Source: Methanoculleus chikugoensis (GTDB lineage Archaea; Halobacteriota; Methanomicrobia; Methanomicrobiales; Methanoculleaceae). From it: a stretch of 64,000 nt of DNA. This document shows positions 52,493-62,749 of the stretch, piece after piece. The translations under genes were made by a program, and so were the position numbers. The stretch is from positions 1,923,092 through 1,987,091 of the forward strand of contig NZ_AP019781.1 in NCBI RefSeq assembly GCF_019669965.1, written 5' to 3'. The notes under the pieces were generated by a model. The model worked only from the letters and a program-made list of their open reading frames with translations. It was not told the DNA's origin and made no database searches. Each line of letters opens with the position of its first letter. Position 1 is the first letter of the stretch.

Positions 52493-53770
52493 TCAGGGCG
52501 CCGTCTGTCTTCCACAGCACTTCCGGTACTTCAGCCCGCTTCCGCAGGGGCAGGGATCGTTTCGGCCGACTCTTCCCGGCACCTTCTTCTCCGCCGCAAG
52601 CACCGGCATCACCTCGTCGGCGCACCTCCCCTGCCGGAGCAGGTCGGCCACCATCCGCATCGGGCGGTCGGCGTGGGAGAAGAACGCTTTATACCCCTCG
52701 CAGAGGTAGTTCAGTCCCGTCTCGCCGTCCGGCGTCTCGATGAACCGGTTCTTCGGGCATTCGCCGTTGCAGACAGCGAGGAACGCACATTCGCGGCAAT
52801 ACCGGGGAAGCGTATCGCGCTTGGCCGTTCCGAACCTCCGCTGCTTCTCCGAGTTCACGAGCTCGACCAGCGGTGTCGTGAGGATGTTGCCGAGGAGGTG
52901 GTCCGGTTCGACGAAGTGGTCGCAGGAGTAGAGGTCGCCGTTGTGTTCGAGCGCCACGCCGAGGCCGCAGGTCGGAGCAAAGATGCAGACCGTCCCCGCC
53001 ATGTTGAGCCATCCCGCAAGCGCCCAGTCGAAGTTCAGGACAAACGTCCGGCCGACGTCCCGTCTGATCCACTCATCGAAGATCCCGGTCAGGAACCGCC
53101 CCCACTGGTCCGGCCGGACGGATCGGTCGGTGACCGCATTTCCTTCTTCCTTCCGCTCGACGATGGGAATGAACTGGATGTAGGGTACGGAAAGTTCGTC
53201 GCGGAAGAACCGGTAGACCTCCAGGGGATGATCGGCGTTCGTGCCGGTGACCGCACAGAGGATGTTGAAGTCAACCCGGTGCTTCCGGAGCAGGCGGGCG
53301 GCTTTGAGAACCCGGTCAAATGTGCCACGGTTCCATCTGTCTCTCCGGTGGACGTCGTGAAATTCCCCCGGGCCGTCCATGGAGAGGCCGACGAGGAAGT
53401 TGTTGTCGTGGAAGAACCGGCACCAGTCGTCATCGAGGAGGATGCCGTTTGTCTGGAAGGTGTTCTCGATACGGGTTCTGGGCCCTGCATACTTCTTCTG
53501 CACTTTCACTGCCCGCCGGAAGAACTCCGGCCCCATCAGGGTCGGCTCTCCCCCCTGCCAGGCGATCGTCACATGGGGCACGCGGTGCCCTGCGAGGGTC
53601 TGGCGGATGTACTCCTCCATCACCGTATCGGTCATCCGGAAGTTGCTCTCCGGGTACAGCCCTTCCTTCTTTCTGAAGAAGCAGTAGGCACAGTCGAGAT
53701 TGCACCGTGCGCCGGTCGGTTTCGCCATGACGTGGAAGGCGGGGGATGCCTCGCCATCAGGCCTGCTCAT
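52493..53770 (-). CDS. Anaerobic sulfatase-maturating radical SAM enzyme with SEC-C tail
   Basis: The 425-aa protein has the radical SAM motif [10 protein letters not shown], the family-specific [13 protein letters not shown], and a SPASM-type cysteine cluster ([36 protein letters not shown]) for two auxiliary [4Fe-4S] clusters. It oxidises the active-site Cys of the sulfatase to formylglycine. The last about 25 residues ([16 protein letters not shown]) are a SEC-C zinc motif. ATG at 53770 follows a GTG at 53773. It converges with its sulfatase. Confidence 0.93.
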   Translation of the reverse strand: MSRPDGEASPAFHVMAKPTGARCNLDCAYCFFRKKEGLYPESNFRMTDTVMEEYIRQTLAGHRVPHVTIAWQGGEPTLMGPEFFRRAVKVQKKYAGPRTRIENTFQTNGILLDDDWCRFFHDNNFLVGLSMDGPGEFHDVHRRDRWNRGTFDRVLKAARLLRKHRVDFNILCAVTGTNADHPLEVYRFFRDELSVPYIQFIPIVERKEEGNAVTDRSVRPDQWGRFLTGIFDEWIRRDVGRTFVLNFDWALAGWLNMAGTVCIFAPTCGLGVALEHNGDLYSCDHFVEPDHLLGNILTTPLVELVNSEKQRRFGTAKRDTLPRYCRECAFLAVCNGECPKNRFIETPDGETGLNYLCEGYKAFFSHADRPMRMVADLLRQGRCADEVMPVLAAEKKVPGRVGRNDPCPCGSGLKYRKCCGRQTAP

Positions 53771-53938
53771 CACGCCGTTCCGTTCTCATACTGCCGGAGA
53801 TCCCACGGGCGAAGACACTCAGGTAGACCGTTGCAGTGATAGCCGTCACCAGCGCACGGCATCCTCGTGATTTTTAGCTCACCCGCTATGTGACACCTCC
53901 TGATACCGCCTGGATCCGGCCGGCTCCTCGAGCCTCTA

Positions 53939-54358
53939 TCACTGCGCCGTGCAGTTCAGGTCTGCGTAAAGGTTCTGCTGTTCAGTCCGGACGGCCTGTA
54001 TCTGCGGGCGGATGGTCTGAATGGCCTCAATGGCGGTCACATCGTTGGGGAGGTTTTCCACGGCCTGGTTGAGGTTTTCGTATGCCGCATTGAGGTTGTC
54101 GATCCGGACGTTAGCGACCTGGCCCGCAGACTCCCTGACACTCTCCATGGCGGACCGGACCTGGTCCCGTCCATCCCGGATATCGCCGACAGTGGATCTC
54201 AGGCTGGTGTTCTCCATGCTCTCAAGCGCTGCTCCGAGGTCTGTGAGACTCTGGCAGAGCTGCACCTCCGCCTCCTCTTCAGACGGCTGGACGCATCCGG
54301 CACCGGCGCAGGCCAGGACGAGGGCCAGCGCGACGAACAGTACCCCTACCTTCTTCAT
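53939..54358 (-). CDS. Small helical lipoprotein
   Basis: The 139-aa protein has a lipobox signal (GVLFVALALVLACAGAGC) and a helical body with heptad-like spacing (DQVRSAMESVRESAGQVANV; NLNAAYENLNQAVENLPND). I do not recognise the family. It is probably a surface-anchored coiled-coil protein. ATG 54358 is chosen for the signal peptide. Confidence 0.75.
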   Translation of the reverse strand: MKKVGVLFVALALVLACAGAGCVQPSEEEAEVQLCQSLTDLGAALESMENTSLRSTVGDIRDGRDQVRSAMESVRESAGQVANVRIDNLNAAYENLNQAVENLPNDVTAIEAIQTIRPQIQAVRTEQQNLYADLNCTAQ

Positions 54359-54553
54359 ACCCGTCTCCCGGGCAGTCATCCTGCCCGGTGCCGGATAATA
54401 ACATGGCACATATAAAACTATCCCGATGTATTGCGGTGAGCCGGGTGCTCCGCAACGGCGCTCCCGAGCGCCCTTAGACCGGAGAGAGGGGCAGCAGAAT
54501 ACACTTCTTTGCGAAAGAGAGGGGAGGCCGTACGCTCCGATCCCTCCCCTCCT

Positions 54554-55105
54554 TCACCCCGGCAGCCGGAACGAAACGACGATCGCCGCGATGCCGCCGA
54601 CGATGGCGAGCCCCGCAAGGAGCAGCACCAGGCCGACAGCCGCGACGAGCGGGTTTGCGATCAGGACCAGGCCGAAGATGATGCTCAGGATGCCGAGGAT
54701 CCCGGTCCCCCAGCCGGCACCGGAGAACCCCTGCACCATGTAGACCGCACCGATGATCAGCCCCTCCACGCCGATGATGACGGCAAAGACGGTCGGGATG
54801 AGGATAGCGCTGTAGAGCGGATAGGCGAGCACCAGGACTCCTGCAAGGACGCCGAGGATCCCGACCAGCAGTTTCCAGCCCCGGCCGGTTTTGTCCGTAA
54901 AGAGACCGATGAACGCGACGATACCGTTGAACAACCAGTACAGGCCGAGGAACATGACGAGGATTTCCAGCGTCAGGATGGGGTAGATGAAGAAGAGAAC
55001 GCCAAAGATGACCGCGATAACGCCGAGCAGCAGCACGAGCCAGCGTGACGGAGCCAGAGCAGCGCCGGACTCATAGGTGCCGGCACCGAACTGCGTGTTA
55101 ACCAT
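54554..55105 (-). CDS. DUF308/HdeD family membrane protein
   Basis: The 183-aa protein has six membrane helices with the HdeD pattern: WLVLLLGVIAVIFGVLFFIY, ILVMFLGLYWLFNGIVAFIG, LLVGILGVLAGVLVLAYPL, and a Gly-rich second half. ATG 55105 follows from the short hydrophilic start MVNTQFGAG. The family is linked to acid resistance in enteric bacteria; role here unknown. Confidence 0.85.
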   Translation of the reverse strand: MVNTQFGAGTYESGAALAPSRWLVLLLGVIAVIFGVLFFIYPILTLEILVMFLGLYWLFNGIVAFIGLFTDKTGRGWKLLVGILGVLAGVLVLAYPLYSAILIPTVFAVIIGVEGLIIGAVYMVQGFSGAGWGTGILGILSIIFGLVLIANPLVAAVGLVLLLAGLAIVGGIAAIVVSFRLPG

Positions 55106-55229
55106 AACAACACCATGCGGAGGGATCACCGCCACCATATATAAGTATCTGCCCTCATCCGCCCGGCCCGGTCCGGCGGAGTCCTCCCCGATCCGCCGGC
55201 CTGACCGTCTTTCCGGGCCTGTACATCTC

Positions 55230-57995
55230 TTATCTGGCAGCAGGCCCCTGCACCGGTTGGGGGAGAGATCCCTCCTTCCTGTAGACAAGCTTCCGCGCTT
55301 CCTCCCCGAGCACCTGTTCCGGGCTCATGTACCCGAAGAGCTGGATGATCCGGGCGACGAGCCCCGTCCACCCGGTCTGGTGGCTGGCACCGATCCCGGC
55401 CCCGTTATCCCCGTGGAAGTACTCGTAGAAGAGGAGGTAGTCGCGCCAGTGAGGATCGTCCTGGAACTTTTGGGCGTAGCCGAAGACCGGGCGCCGATCG
55501 TTCTCGTCGCGGAGGAAGACCCGGGTCAGGCGCCGTGCAATCTCTTCGCTCACCTGGTAGAGGTTCATCCGGTTCCCCGACCCGGTCGGGCATTCCACCG
55601 TAAAGTCGTTCCCGTAGTAGGCATAGAGGTTCAACAGCGCCCGGATCAGCATGATGTTCATCGGGAACCAGATCGGCCCCCGCCAGTTGGAGTTCCCGCC
55701 GAACATACCCGTATCGGAATCCCCGGGCAGGTACTGCACCCGGTGCTCCTGCCCGTCCTGGTAAAAGAGATAGGGGTCGTGCAGGTGTGCGCGGGAGAGG
55801 GACCGGATCCCGTAGTCGCCCAGGAACTCGTTCGCGTCCAGCATCCGGGAGAGAACCCTTCGCAGCCGCTCCTCGGTGAGCAGCGAGAGGTGAAGCCGGC
55901 CTCCGACGCCGGGCCGGCCGATGCTGGAGACGGTGGACGCCATACGCGTATGATACCGGTTGAACCAGCGGGCCCGCTCTATGAAGTCCGGCATCTGCTC
56001 TGCCACCTCCGGGGTAAAGACCGTGCTTGCAGCGAGCGGCAGCAGCCCCACCAGGGACCGCACCTTCAGCCGTGTCGCGCTCCCGTCGGGCAGGCGGAGG
56101 AGGTCGTAGTAGAAGCCGTCCTCCTCGTCCCACATGCCTTCCTGGTGCTCGCCGATGCTGTTCATCGCCGACGCAATCCAGACAAAGTGCTCGTAGAATT
56201 TGGTCGCCATCTCCTGGTAGACCGGATCGTGAACGGCGAGCTCGCCGGCGATCTCAAGCATGGTCTGGGCAAAGAGGGCCATCCATGCCGTCCCGTCGGC
56301 CTGCTCCAGGTATCCTCCCGTGGGCAGAGGGGCGCTGCGGTCGAAGACCCCGATGTTGTCGAGGCCGAGGAACCCGCCCTCGAAGACGTTCTGGCCGGTG
56401 CGGTCCTTGCGGTTCACCCACCAGGTGAAGTTCATCAGCAGTTTCTGGAACATTCTCTCCAGGAATCCCACGTCCCCCGTGCCCAGGAGTTCCTTCTCCG
56501 TGCGGTAGATGAACAGGGCGGCCCAGGCGTGCACGGGAGGATTGACGTCGCCGAAGTTCCATTCGTAAGCCGGGATCTGGCCGTTCGGGTGCAGGTAGCG
56601 CTCGCGCAGCATCAGGTCGAGCTGGTCTTTGGCAAAGTCCGGGTCCACCATGGCAAGGGCAACGGTATGGAACGCCAGGTCCCATGCCGCATACCAGGGA
56701 TACTCCCACTTGTCGGGCATGGATATGATGTCGGCGTTCACCATGTGGAACCACGAGGTGTTCCGGACTGAGATCTGCCGGCCTGCGGCGGCATCCGAGC
56801 CGTGCTCCCGGAGCCAGCGGTCGACCTCGTAGAGGTAGTACTGTTTCGTCCAGAGCATCCCGGCGAGCGCCTGGCGCATCACGTTCGCCGCATCGGGGCC
56901 GACCGACGGAGGGGTGATGTTCTCGTAGAAGGCGTCCGCCTCCCTCTGCCGCTCTGCGAGCACGTTCTCAAAGGGGCTCCCGAACGGTGTCTCCTCCCCG
57001 GAGGGCGGGGTCTGGTTCAGCCGCAGCCGTATCCTCTGCACCTCCCCCGGAGCGAGGGTCAACCGGTAGTGCGCAGAGGATTTTGTCCCGGATCCTTCCG
57101 GGTTCACGGCATCGGCGCGTCCTTCGACGATGTAGTTGTTGATGCCGTCCTTGACGAACGGCGTGGCGTTCGGCGTCCCGAAGAGGCGCTCCGTGTTGGT
57201 CTCGTTCTCGGTGAAGAGCAGTTCGGGGGCGCCTTCACAGGAGAGGTAACGCTGCCCGAGATCCGGGTGGCCGGCCGCGATCACGCTGGTCCCCGGCGGA
57301 CCCTCCGCCCTTCTGAGGGACGGTTTCTCTCCGCCGCCGCCCTGCCACCAGGTGTTGCGGAACCAGAGGGTGGGCAGCACGTGGAGGGATGCCTCCTCCG
57401 GACCGCGGTTATGGACAGTGACCTGCACCAGGATATCCTCAGGCGTTGCCTTCGCGTACTCCACGAAGACGTCGAAGTAGCGGTCGCCGTCGAATATCCC
57501 CGTATCGATGAGCTCGTACTCCAGGTCATACCGGGTGCGCTGCCGGTTCGTCTCGACAAGGTCGTTGTACGGGAACGCGGCCTGCGGGTACCGGTAGAGG
57601 TACTTCATGTAGGAGTGCGACGGGGTGTTGTCGAGGTAGTAGTAGTACTCCTTCACGTCCTCCCCGTGGTTCCCCTCGCCGTTGTTCAGACCGAAGAGCC
57701 GTTCTTTGATGATGGGATCGGCGCCGTTCCAGAGGGCGAGCGCAAAACAGAGGCGCTGGGCGTCGTCGGAGATGCCGGCAATCCCGTCTTCCCCCCACCG
57801 GTAGGCGCGGGACCGTGCCTGGTCGTGCGTGAAGTAGGCCCAGGAGTTGCCGTCCTCCCCGTAATCCTCTCTCACCGTCCCCCATTGCCGTTCGCTCAGG
57901 TAGGGCCCCCACCGGCGCCAGGGGATACCGCTGGCGCGGATCTCGAGCATCCGTTGCCCCTCGGATGTACCGGGTACAAACGTTGCAGGTGTCAT
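55230..57995 (-). CDS. GH63-like glycoside hydrolase (glucosidase/mannosylglycerate hydrolase-like)
   Basis: The 921-aa protein has an N-terminal beta-sandwich and an (alpha/alpha)6-barrel of the MGH1/GH63 type: YYYYLDNTPSHSYMKYLYRY, WFHMVNADIISMPDKWEYPW, YEWNFGDVNPPVHAWAALFI, NIGVFDRSAPLPTGGYLEQADG and NWRGPIWFPMNIML. It hydrolyses an alpha-linked sugar, perhaps a glucosyl- or mannosyl-compatible solute. No signal peptide, so cytoplasmic. Proteins of this type are scarce in methanogens and its neighbours include two MFS transporters. Confidence 0.85.
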   Translation of the reverse strand: MTPATFVPGTSEGQRMLEIRASGIPWRRWGPYLSERQWGTVREDYGEDGNSWAYFTHDQARSRAYRWGEDGIAGISDDAQRLCFALALWNGADPIIKERLFGLNNGEGNHGEDVKEYYYYLDNTPSHSYMKYLYRYPQAAFPYNDLVETNRQRTRYDLEYELIDTGIFDGDRYFDVFVEYAKATPEDILVQVTVHNRGPEEASLHVLPTLWFRNTWWQGGGGEKPSLRRAEGPPGTSVIAAGHPDLGQRYLSCEGAPELLFTENETNTERLFGTPNATPFVKDGINNYIVEGRADAVNPEGSGTKSSAHYRLTLAPGEVQRIRLRLNQTPPSGEETPFGSPFENVLAERQREADAFYENITPPSVGPDAANVMRQALAGMLWTKQYYLYEVDRWLREHGSDAAAGRQISVRNTSWFHMVNADIISMPDKWEYPWYAAWDLAFHTVALAMVDPDFAKDQLDLMLRERYLHPNGQIPAYEWNFGDVNPPVHAWAALFIYRTEKELLGTGDVGFLERMFQKLLMNFTWWVNRKDRTGQNVFEGGFLGLDNIGVFDRSAPLPTGGYLEQADGTAWMALFAQTMLEIAGELAVHDPVYQEMATKFYEHFVWIASAMNSIGEHQEGMWDEEDGFYYDLLRLPDGSATRLKVRSLVGLLPLAASTVFTPEVAEQMPDFIERARWFNRYHTRMASTVSSIGRPGVGGRLHLSLLTEERLRRVLSRMLDANEFLGDYGIRSLSRAHLHDPYLFYQDGQEHRVQYLPGDSDTGMFGGNSNWRGPIWFPMNIMLIRALLNLYAYYGNDFTVECPTGSGNRMNLYQVSEEIARRLTRVFLRDENDRRPVFGYAQKFQDDPHWRDYLLFYEYFHGDNGAGIGASHQTGWTGLVARIIQLFGYMSPEQVLGEEARKLVYRKEGSLPQPVQGPAAR

Positions 57996-58321
57996 GCGCG
58001 AGCCTGACTATCCATCACCTAATATATTTTTCGAGGAATTAAATTCCGGGTTACCCCAATGGCACCATGCGGCGTTCCACCCCCTGTGTATGCGGGATCC
58101 GGGGGTTCCGGCTCATAGGCCGTCCGGGAAGACCGGATGAGGAAGCAGAACAGGAGGATGCCGGCCGGTGCGGCAGGCGGACCGGGAGACCCCGTTGCGG
58201 CTACCGCCGGGCCGCTCGCCCGGTCTTCTCGAACGGGCGATACACTGCCCGCCGGGAACGCCGGCCTGCTGAATTTATATACACCCTCTCCGTTTGATGC
58301 ATCGAATCGAGGGCTGATACG
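57996..58321. promoter_or_regulatory. Divergent promoters of the glycosidase and MFS genes
   Basis: AAATATATT on the minus strand at about 58020-58030 fits the glycosidase; TTTATATACAC at about 58274-58284 fits the MFS gene at 58322. No gene is seen in the 326 bp. Confidence 0.5.
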
Positions 58322-59809
58322 ATGGATACCTCCGCAGATCCGGCTCCCCCGGCACCGGCGGCAGCCCCGCAGGGCGTGCTCCTGCCGCTTGCGCTGGCCC
58401 AGTTCATCTGCAGCTACGCTGCCTCAAACATGAACGTGGCCATCAGCACCATCGCCACCGACCTGGGGACGACGGTCAGCGGCGTCCAGACGACCATCGC
58501 CGTCTTTACGCTGACCATGGCGGCCCTGATGATCCCCGGCAGCAAACTGACGGATATCCTGGGCCGCACGTACCTCTTCAGGCGGGGCCTGCTCGTCTAC
58601 GGGGTGGGAGCACTGGTAGCGGCAGCGGCGCCGGGGATCGGGATCCTGATCCTCGGCTACTCGCTCCTCGAAGGCATCGGGACCGCGCTGCTGATCCCGC
58701 CTGTCTACATCCTCGCAACCGTCTTCTTTCCCGACCTCACCTCACGCGCCCGTGCCTTCGGCGCGATCAGTGCGGCGGGCGGCATCGGAGCGGCCGCAGG
58801 CCCGCTGGTCGGCGGGATCATCACGACCGCGATCAGCTGGCGGGCAGCCTTTGTCGTGCAGGCCCTTGTCGTCGGGATCGTCATCCTTCAGAGCCGGAAG
58901 ATCGTCGATCCGGGCGTGCAGGGCCCAAAACCCCGTCTGGACATCGTCGGAACCATCCTCTCGGCGGCGGGACTCTTCTTCGTGGTGGTCGGCATCCTGC
59001 AGGCCTCGACCTACGGCTGGTTCAGGGCCGGGCAGGACTTTGTCGTCGGTAATACGGTCGTGATCCCGGAGGGCGGCATATCGCCGGTATGGGTCTTCGT
59101 GCTTATCGGGCTGCTCTTACTGGCCTGGTTCTTCCGGCACATCCGGTCCATGGAGCGGGCGGGCAAGGAGCCTCTGCTCCACACCAGGCTGTTTAAGAAC
59201 CGCACGTCCAACCTCGGCCTCATCACGCAGAACATGCAATGGCTGGTCCTGCTGGGCCTCTCTTTTGTGGTATCCGTCTACGTGCAGACGGTGCGGGGCT
59301 ATAGCGCCATCGAGACCGGCCTGATCCTCACGCCGGCCACGATCGGTATTCTGCTCTCCTCGATGGCTGCCGGCAGGCTGGCGCGGAGGCGTTCCCAGGC
59401 AACGCTGATCCGGGCGGGGTTCATCGTGACGGTCGTCGGCGTGCTCCTCCTGCTGTTGTGGGTACGGGAGACGTCCAACGTCCTTACGTTCGTGCCGGGC
59501 CTCTTCCTGGTCGGCGTGGGCGTCGGGGTGATGCTGACATCCTCGGTCAACGTCGTCCAGTCCGCCTTCCCCGAAGAGGACCAGGGGGAGATATCGGGCC
59601 TCTCCCGCAGCGTCTCGAACCTGGGCTCCTCGCTCGGCGTGGCCATCGCGGGCACCGTCATCGTATCCACCCTTGTTGAGGGGAACATGGGCTACGCCCT
59701 TGCCCTGGTCGTCCTGGTGTTCTTTGCTCTGGTCGGCCTTGCAGCCGCGTTCATGCTGCCCGCGAGTCCGGTGCCCCGGAACCCGGAGCCCGGGCCCGAG
59801 CCTGCCTGA
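58322..59809 (+). CDS. MFS transporter, DHA2 (14-helix) type
   Basis: The 495-aa protein has about 14 hydrophobic helices. Motifs of drug:H+ antiporters are visible: NVAISTIATDLGTTVSGVQT in helix 1-2, GSKLTDILGRTYLFRRG between helices 2 and 3, and GAISAAGGIGAAAGPLVGGI in the middle. It is probably an exporter of drugs or metabolites. It diverges from the glycosidase gene. Confidence 0.9.
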   Translation: MDTSADPAPPAPAAAPQGVLLPLALAQFICSYAASNMNVAISTIATDLGTTVSGVQTTIAVFTLTMAALMIPGSKLTDILGRTYLFRRGLLVYGVGALVAAAAPGIGILILGYSLLEGIGTALLIPPVYILATVFFPDLTSRARAFGAISAAGGIGAAAGPLVGGIITTAISWRAAFVVQALVVGIVILQSRKIVDPGVQGPKPRLDIVGTILSAAGLFFVVVGILQASTYGWFRAGQDFVVGNTVVIPEGGISPVWVFVLIGLLLLAWFFRHIRSMERAGKEPLLHTRLFKNRTSNLGLITQNMQWLVLLGLSFVVSVYVQTVRGYSAIETGLILTPATIGILLSSMAAGRLARRRSQATLIRAGFIVTVVGVLLLLLWVRETSNVLTFVPGLFLVGVGVGVMLTSSVNVVQSAFPEEDQGEISGLSRSVSNLGSSLGVAIAGTVIVSTLVEGNMGYALALVVLVFFALVGLAAAFMLPASPVPRNPEPGPEPA

Positions 59810-59833
59810 TCGGCGGCCTGCACGGCCCTCCCG

Positions 59834-61216
59834 TTACCCGCCCGGACGCCCGCGGGACCGGAAGTAGGCCTCGATCTGCTCCAGCGACAGCCCTTTCGTC
59901 TCCGGCACGAGTTTGAAGACGAAGAGCCACGCGAGCAGGGCAACCACCGCGTAGAGGAGGAAGACTCCCGACTCCCCGATCAGGTCCACGAGCGAGAGGA
60001 ACGTCGCCGCGATGAGGAAGTTCGCGGCCCAGTTCGTGACCGTCGCAAGGCTCATGGCCAGTCCCCGCACGCTGAGCGGGTAGATCTCGGCGATGAGCAG
60101 CCAGAAGATCGGGCCGAGGCCCAGCGCAAAGGCGGCGACGTAGATGATGAGGCTCACCGCGGTGACCTGCCCGAGCGAAACGGCTGCCCCTCCGGCGCCG
60201 CTGTTCTCAAGGGCGAACCCGGCCCCGAGGAGCAGCATGGCGATACCCATCCCGGCAAGGCTCCAGAGGAGCAGCGGCCGGCGCCCCGCCCGGTCGACGA
60301 GCCGGATAGCGATGAGGGTCACCAGGACGTTCACAACGCCGATCCCGACCGTCGCGGCGATCGAGGCGGTCGCTTCCGCGAGTCCGGCAAACTGGAAGAT
60401 GGTCGGGGCGTAGTAGATGACGGTGTTGATCCCGGTCGCCTGCTGGAGGACCGCGAGCCCGAGACCCAGGAGCAGCGGGAGCCGAACAGCAGGCGCGACC
60501 AGGTCCGACAACGTCCCCGCCCCCTCCGTGCGCACGCTCCTCTCGATCTCCCCGAGTTCGTCCGATACGTCGGCGGTGCCGCGGATCTTTTTTAGGACGG
60601 TTGCGGCCTCGGCGGGACGGTTCATGAACATCAGCCACCGGGGGCTCCGGGGCATCAGGAACATGCCGACCAGGAGAACCGTGCCCGGGATCACGCCCGC
60701 AAGGAACATCGCCCGCCAGTCGCCGGCTGCCGCAAAGGAGTAGTTCACGCCGTAGGCGATCAGGATGCCGACCGTTATCAGGAGCTGGTTGAGCGAGACA
60801 AGGGCGCCCCGGATGCTCTCCGGCGCAATCTCCGAGATATAGAGGGGCGCGACGAACGATGCGACGCCGATAGCGATCCCGATCAGGATCCTGCCGATGA
60901 TGAAGATGGAGAAGATGGGGGAGAGAACGACCACGAGCGTGCCCGCGATGAAGATCACCGATGCGGCCAGGATGGAGGCGCGGCGCCCCACCCGATCGGA
61001 GAGAGGCCCCCCGAAGAGCGCCCCGAGGATCGCGCCCATCAGCACGGAACTCACCGCCACCTCGGTCGTGACGCTTGTTAAGCTGAACTCCTCGTTGATG
61101 AAGAGGATCGCCCCGGAGATGACGCCGGTATCGAACCCGAAGAGGATCCCGGCAACGGCGGCGATTGCCGCGACGACGAGGACGAACCCCGTGACACGGC
61201 CGGGTTCAGAGGTCAT
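59834..61216 (-). CDS. MFS sugar porter family transporter
   Basis: The 460-aa protein has 12 helices with sugar-porter motifs: GFDTGVISGAILFI, GGPLSDRVGRRASIL, GRILIGIAIGVASF, PESIRGALVSLNQLLITVGI, PRSPRWLMFMNRPAEA, QQATGINTVIYYAPTIF and VPETKGLSLEQIE. It is likely to import a sugar or polyol with H+. For a methanogen this is unusual; it may supply or exchange a compatible solute. It converges with the DHA2 gene. Confidence 0.92.
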   Translation of the reverse strand: MTSEPGRVTGFVLVVAAIAAVAGILFGFDTGVISGAILFINEEFSLTSVTTEVAVSSVLMGAILGALFGGPLSDRVGRRASILAASVIFIAGTLVVVLSPIFSIFIIGRILIGIAIGVASFVAPLYISEIAPESIRGALVSLNQLLITVGILIAYGVNYSFAAAGDWRAMFLAGVIPGTVLLVGMFLMPRSPRWLMFMNRPAEAATVLKKIRGTADVSDELGEIERSVRTEGAGTLSDLVAPAVRLPLLLGLGLAVLQQATGINTVIYYAPTIFQFAGLAEATASIAATVGIGVVNVLVTLIAIRLVDRAGRRPLLLWSLAGMGIAMLLLGAGFALENSGAGGAAVSLGQVTAVSLIIYVAAFALGLGPIFWLLIAEIYPLSVRGLAMSLATVTNWAANFLIAATFLSLVDLIGESGVFLLYAVVALLAWLFVFKLVPETKGLSLEQIEAYFRSRGRPGG

Positions 61217-61488
61217 GGGGGCCCTCCACCCCGCCGGGGGGTCTCTCCCGAACCCGGGATGGAGGGGCGGGATGAGAGGGGTTCAGCATCGGGTCGTGGA
61301 GAGAAGGCGCGGGAGAAAGGGCAATTTCGTGAAATAACAGGAATACTCCGTCACCGGAGACTGCCGGGGATGTCATCGCGTTCAGTTGCAATTCCGGTAT
61401 TTATACCTGCGCCACCTCACGGGGACCGCGTTCCCTCAGGGCCGGAGACGATGCGGGGAGGGGTGCCGGGTCTCCGCCCCGCCGGAGA

Positions 61489-61941
61489 TCACGGCTCTTC
61501 CCGCCCTCCAGATGAGGGAACGAGATCGTCCGGCGAGGAAGAACGCGGCAGTCCCGCCCGGCGTATGAGGTAGTAGCCGCCGCAGAGGGCGATGATGATC
61601 AGCGCGATCCCGATGAGCTCGCCCGCGGTCGCCGAACCGAGGAGGATGACCTTTCGTGCGATGGCGATGATCGCGACGAGGATGATGATCTCGACGTGGA
61701 ACTCTTTCCTGTCGAGGTAGGCCTTTATTGTCTCCAGGAGTTCCAGGCCGATGAGGATCAGCAGGAAGTACCCGAAGAGGTCGAAGAGTTTCTGGCTGGT
61801 AAGCCGGTAGACAGGACCCTCGAACAGCCCTGCGAACAACAGCCACCCCAGTTCGAAGAGTGCGAAGAGCAGTACCACCACCAGGAAGGCCATGAGCACG
61901 ATGTAGGTAAAACGCTCAAACAACTCCAGCCAGTGGCGCAT
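61489..61941 (-). CDS. PsiE-like membrane protein
   Basis: The 150-aa protein has four membrane helices: FTYIVLMAFLVVVLLFALFE, LFGYFLLILIGLELLETIKA, EIIILVAIIAIARKVILLG and LIGIALIIIALCGGYYLI. The LELLETIKAYL and AIARKVIL segments match the phosphate-starvation-inducible PsiE family. ATG 61941 is taken because upstream codons (to 62013) are not membrane-like. Function is unknown. Confidence 0.85.
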   Translation of the reverse strand: MRHWLELFERFTYIVLMAFLVVVLLFALFELGWLLFAGLFEGPVYRLTSQKLFDLFGYFLLILIGLELLETIKAYLDRKEFHVEIIILVAIIAIARKVILLGSATAGELIGIALIIIALCGGYYLIRRAGLPRSSSPDDLVPSSGGREEP

Positions 61942-62191
61942 GCACAGGTCATCCTGCAAGCCCGTATAAATATATGTCGCGAACGCTGCTGCTTCCTTCC
62001 CCGGGATTGTCATAGTCCTCCGGTTTCATGCGGTGCAGAGGGGCCTTCACCACCATGATTGCCGCAGATGCATGGGGGGCATGGCACGAAATGCCCGGGG
62101 CAAGGTTCATATACCACAGTGCGCACCCTATGGCACGCCGGAATTGCAAGAACTCCGGGGCTCGTCCCTCTCCCGGCGTTCGGGTGAAACG

Positions 62192-62731
62192 ATGGACCGA
62201 TCGAAGGCGATTGATGGGATCCGGAAGGGATTCCGGGCAATCGCCATCGCGTTTGTCGTCGCCACCCTGATACCCGTGCTCCTCGGCCTTCTCCTCTCCG
62301 TCCCGACCCCGAGGGTCTTTTCCCTGATCGTCTCCACCCTCCTCCTCCAGGCAAACGCCGCTTTCGTCGGCATGGGGCTCGGCCTGCACCCCGCGTTCAT
62401 CCTCGCCGTCATGACGTTCGTTGAACTCGGGATCGTCCTTGCCCTCTACGAGATCCTGGACGTATTTGCCGAGCAGTCGGAGAGAGTCAGGCGTTTCACG
62501 AAGAGCACGGAGGCGAAGATGGAGCGGTACCCGATCCTGCAGAGGTACGGCGCAGTCACGCTCATCATCCTTCCCATGCTCCCGGTGATCGGGCTCTACT
62601 CCAGCGTCGTCATCGGGTGGCTCCTCCGATGGAACAAACTCCAGTCAGTCTTCTTCGTCACGCTGGGATGGATCCTCGTCACCGGCTTCCTCCTGCTCGT
62701 GGCGCTCGGGTTCGTCCGGGTGGTCTTCTGA
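62192..62731 (+). CDS. Small membrane protein, COG2426-type
   Basis: The 179-aa protein has about five helices (AIAIAFVVATLIPVLLGLLL; AFILAVMTFVELGIVLALYE; AVTLIILPMLPVIGLYSSVV; LGWILVTGFLLLVALGFV) and a cytoplasmic loop with RRFTKSTEAKMERYPILQRY. It resembles the putative small multidrug export proteins of methanogens; no substrate is known. ATG 62192 follows a non-conserved upstream frame. The cardiolipin synthase gene starts 18 bp later. Confidence 0.6.
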   Translation: MDRSKAIDGIRKGFRAIAIAFVVATLIPVLLGLLLSVPTPRVFSLIVSTLLLQANAAFVGMGLGLHPAFILAVMTFVELGIVLALYEILDVFAEQSERVRRFTKSTEAKMERYPILQRYGAVTLIILPMLPVIGLYSSVVIGWLLRWNKLQSVFFVTLGWILVTGFLLLVALGFVRVVF

Positions 62732-62749
62732 TGCGGGCGGCGGGATAAT

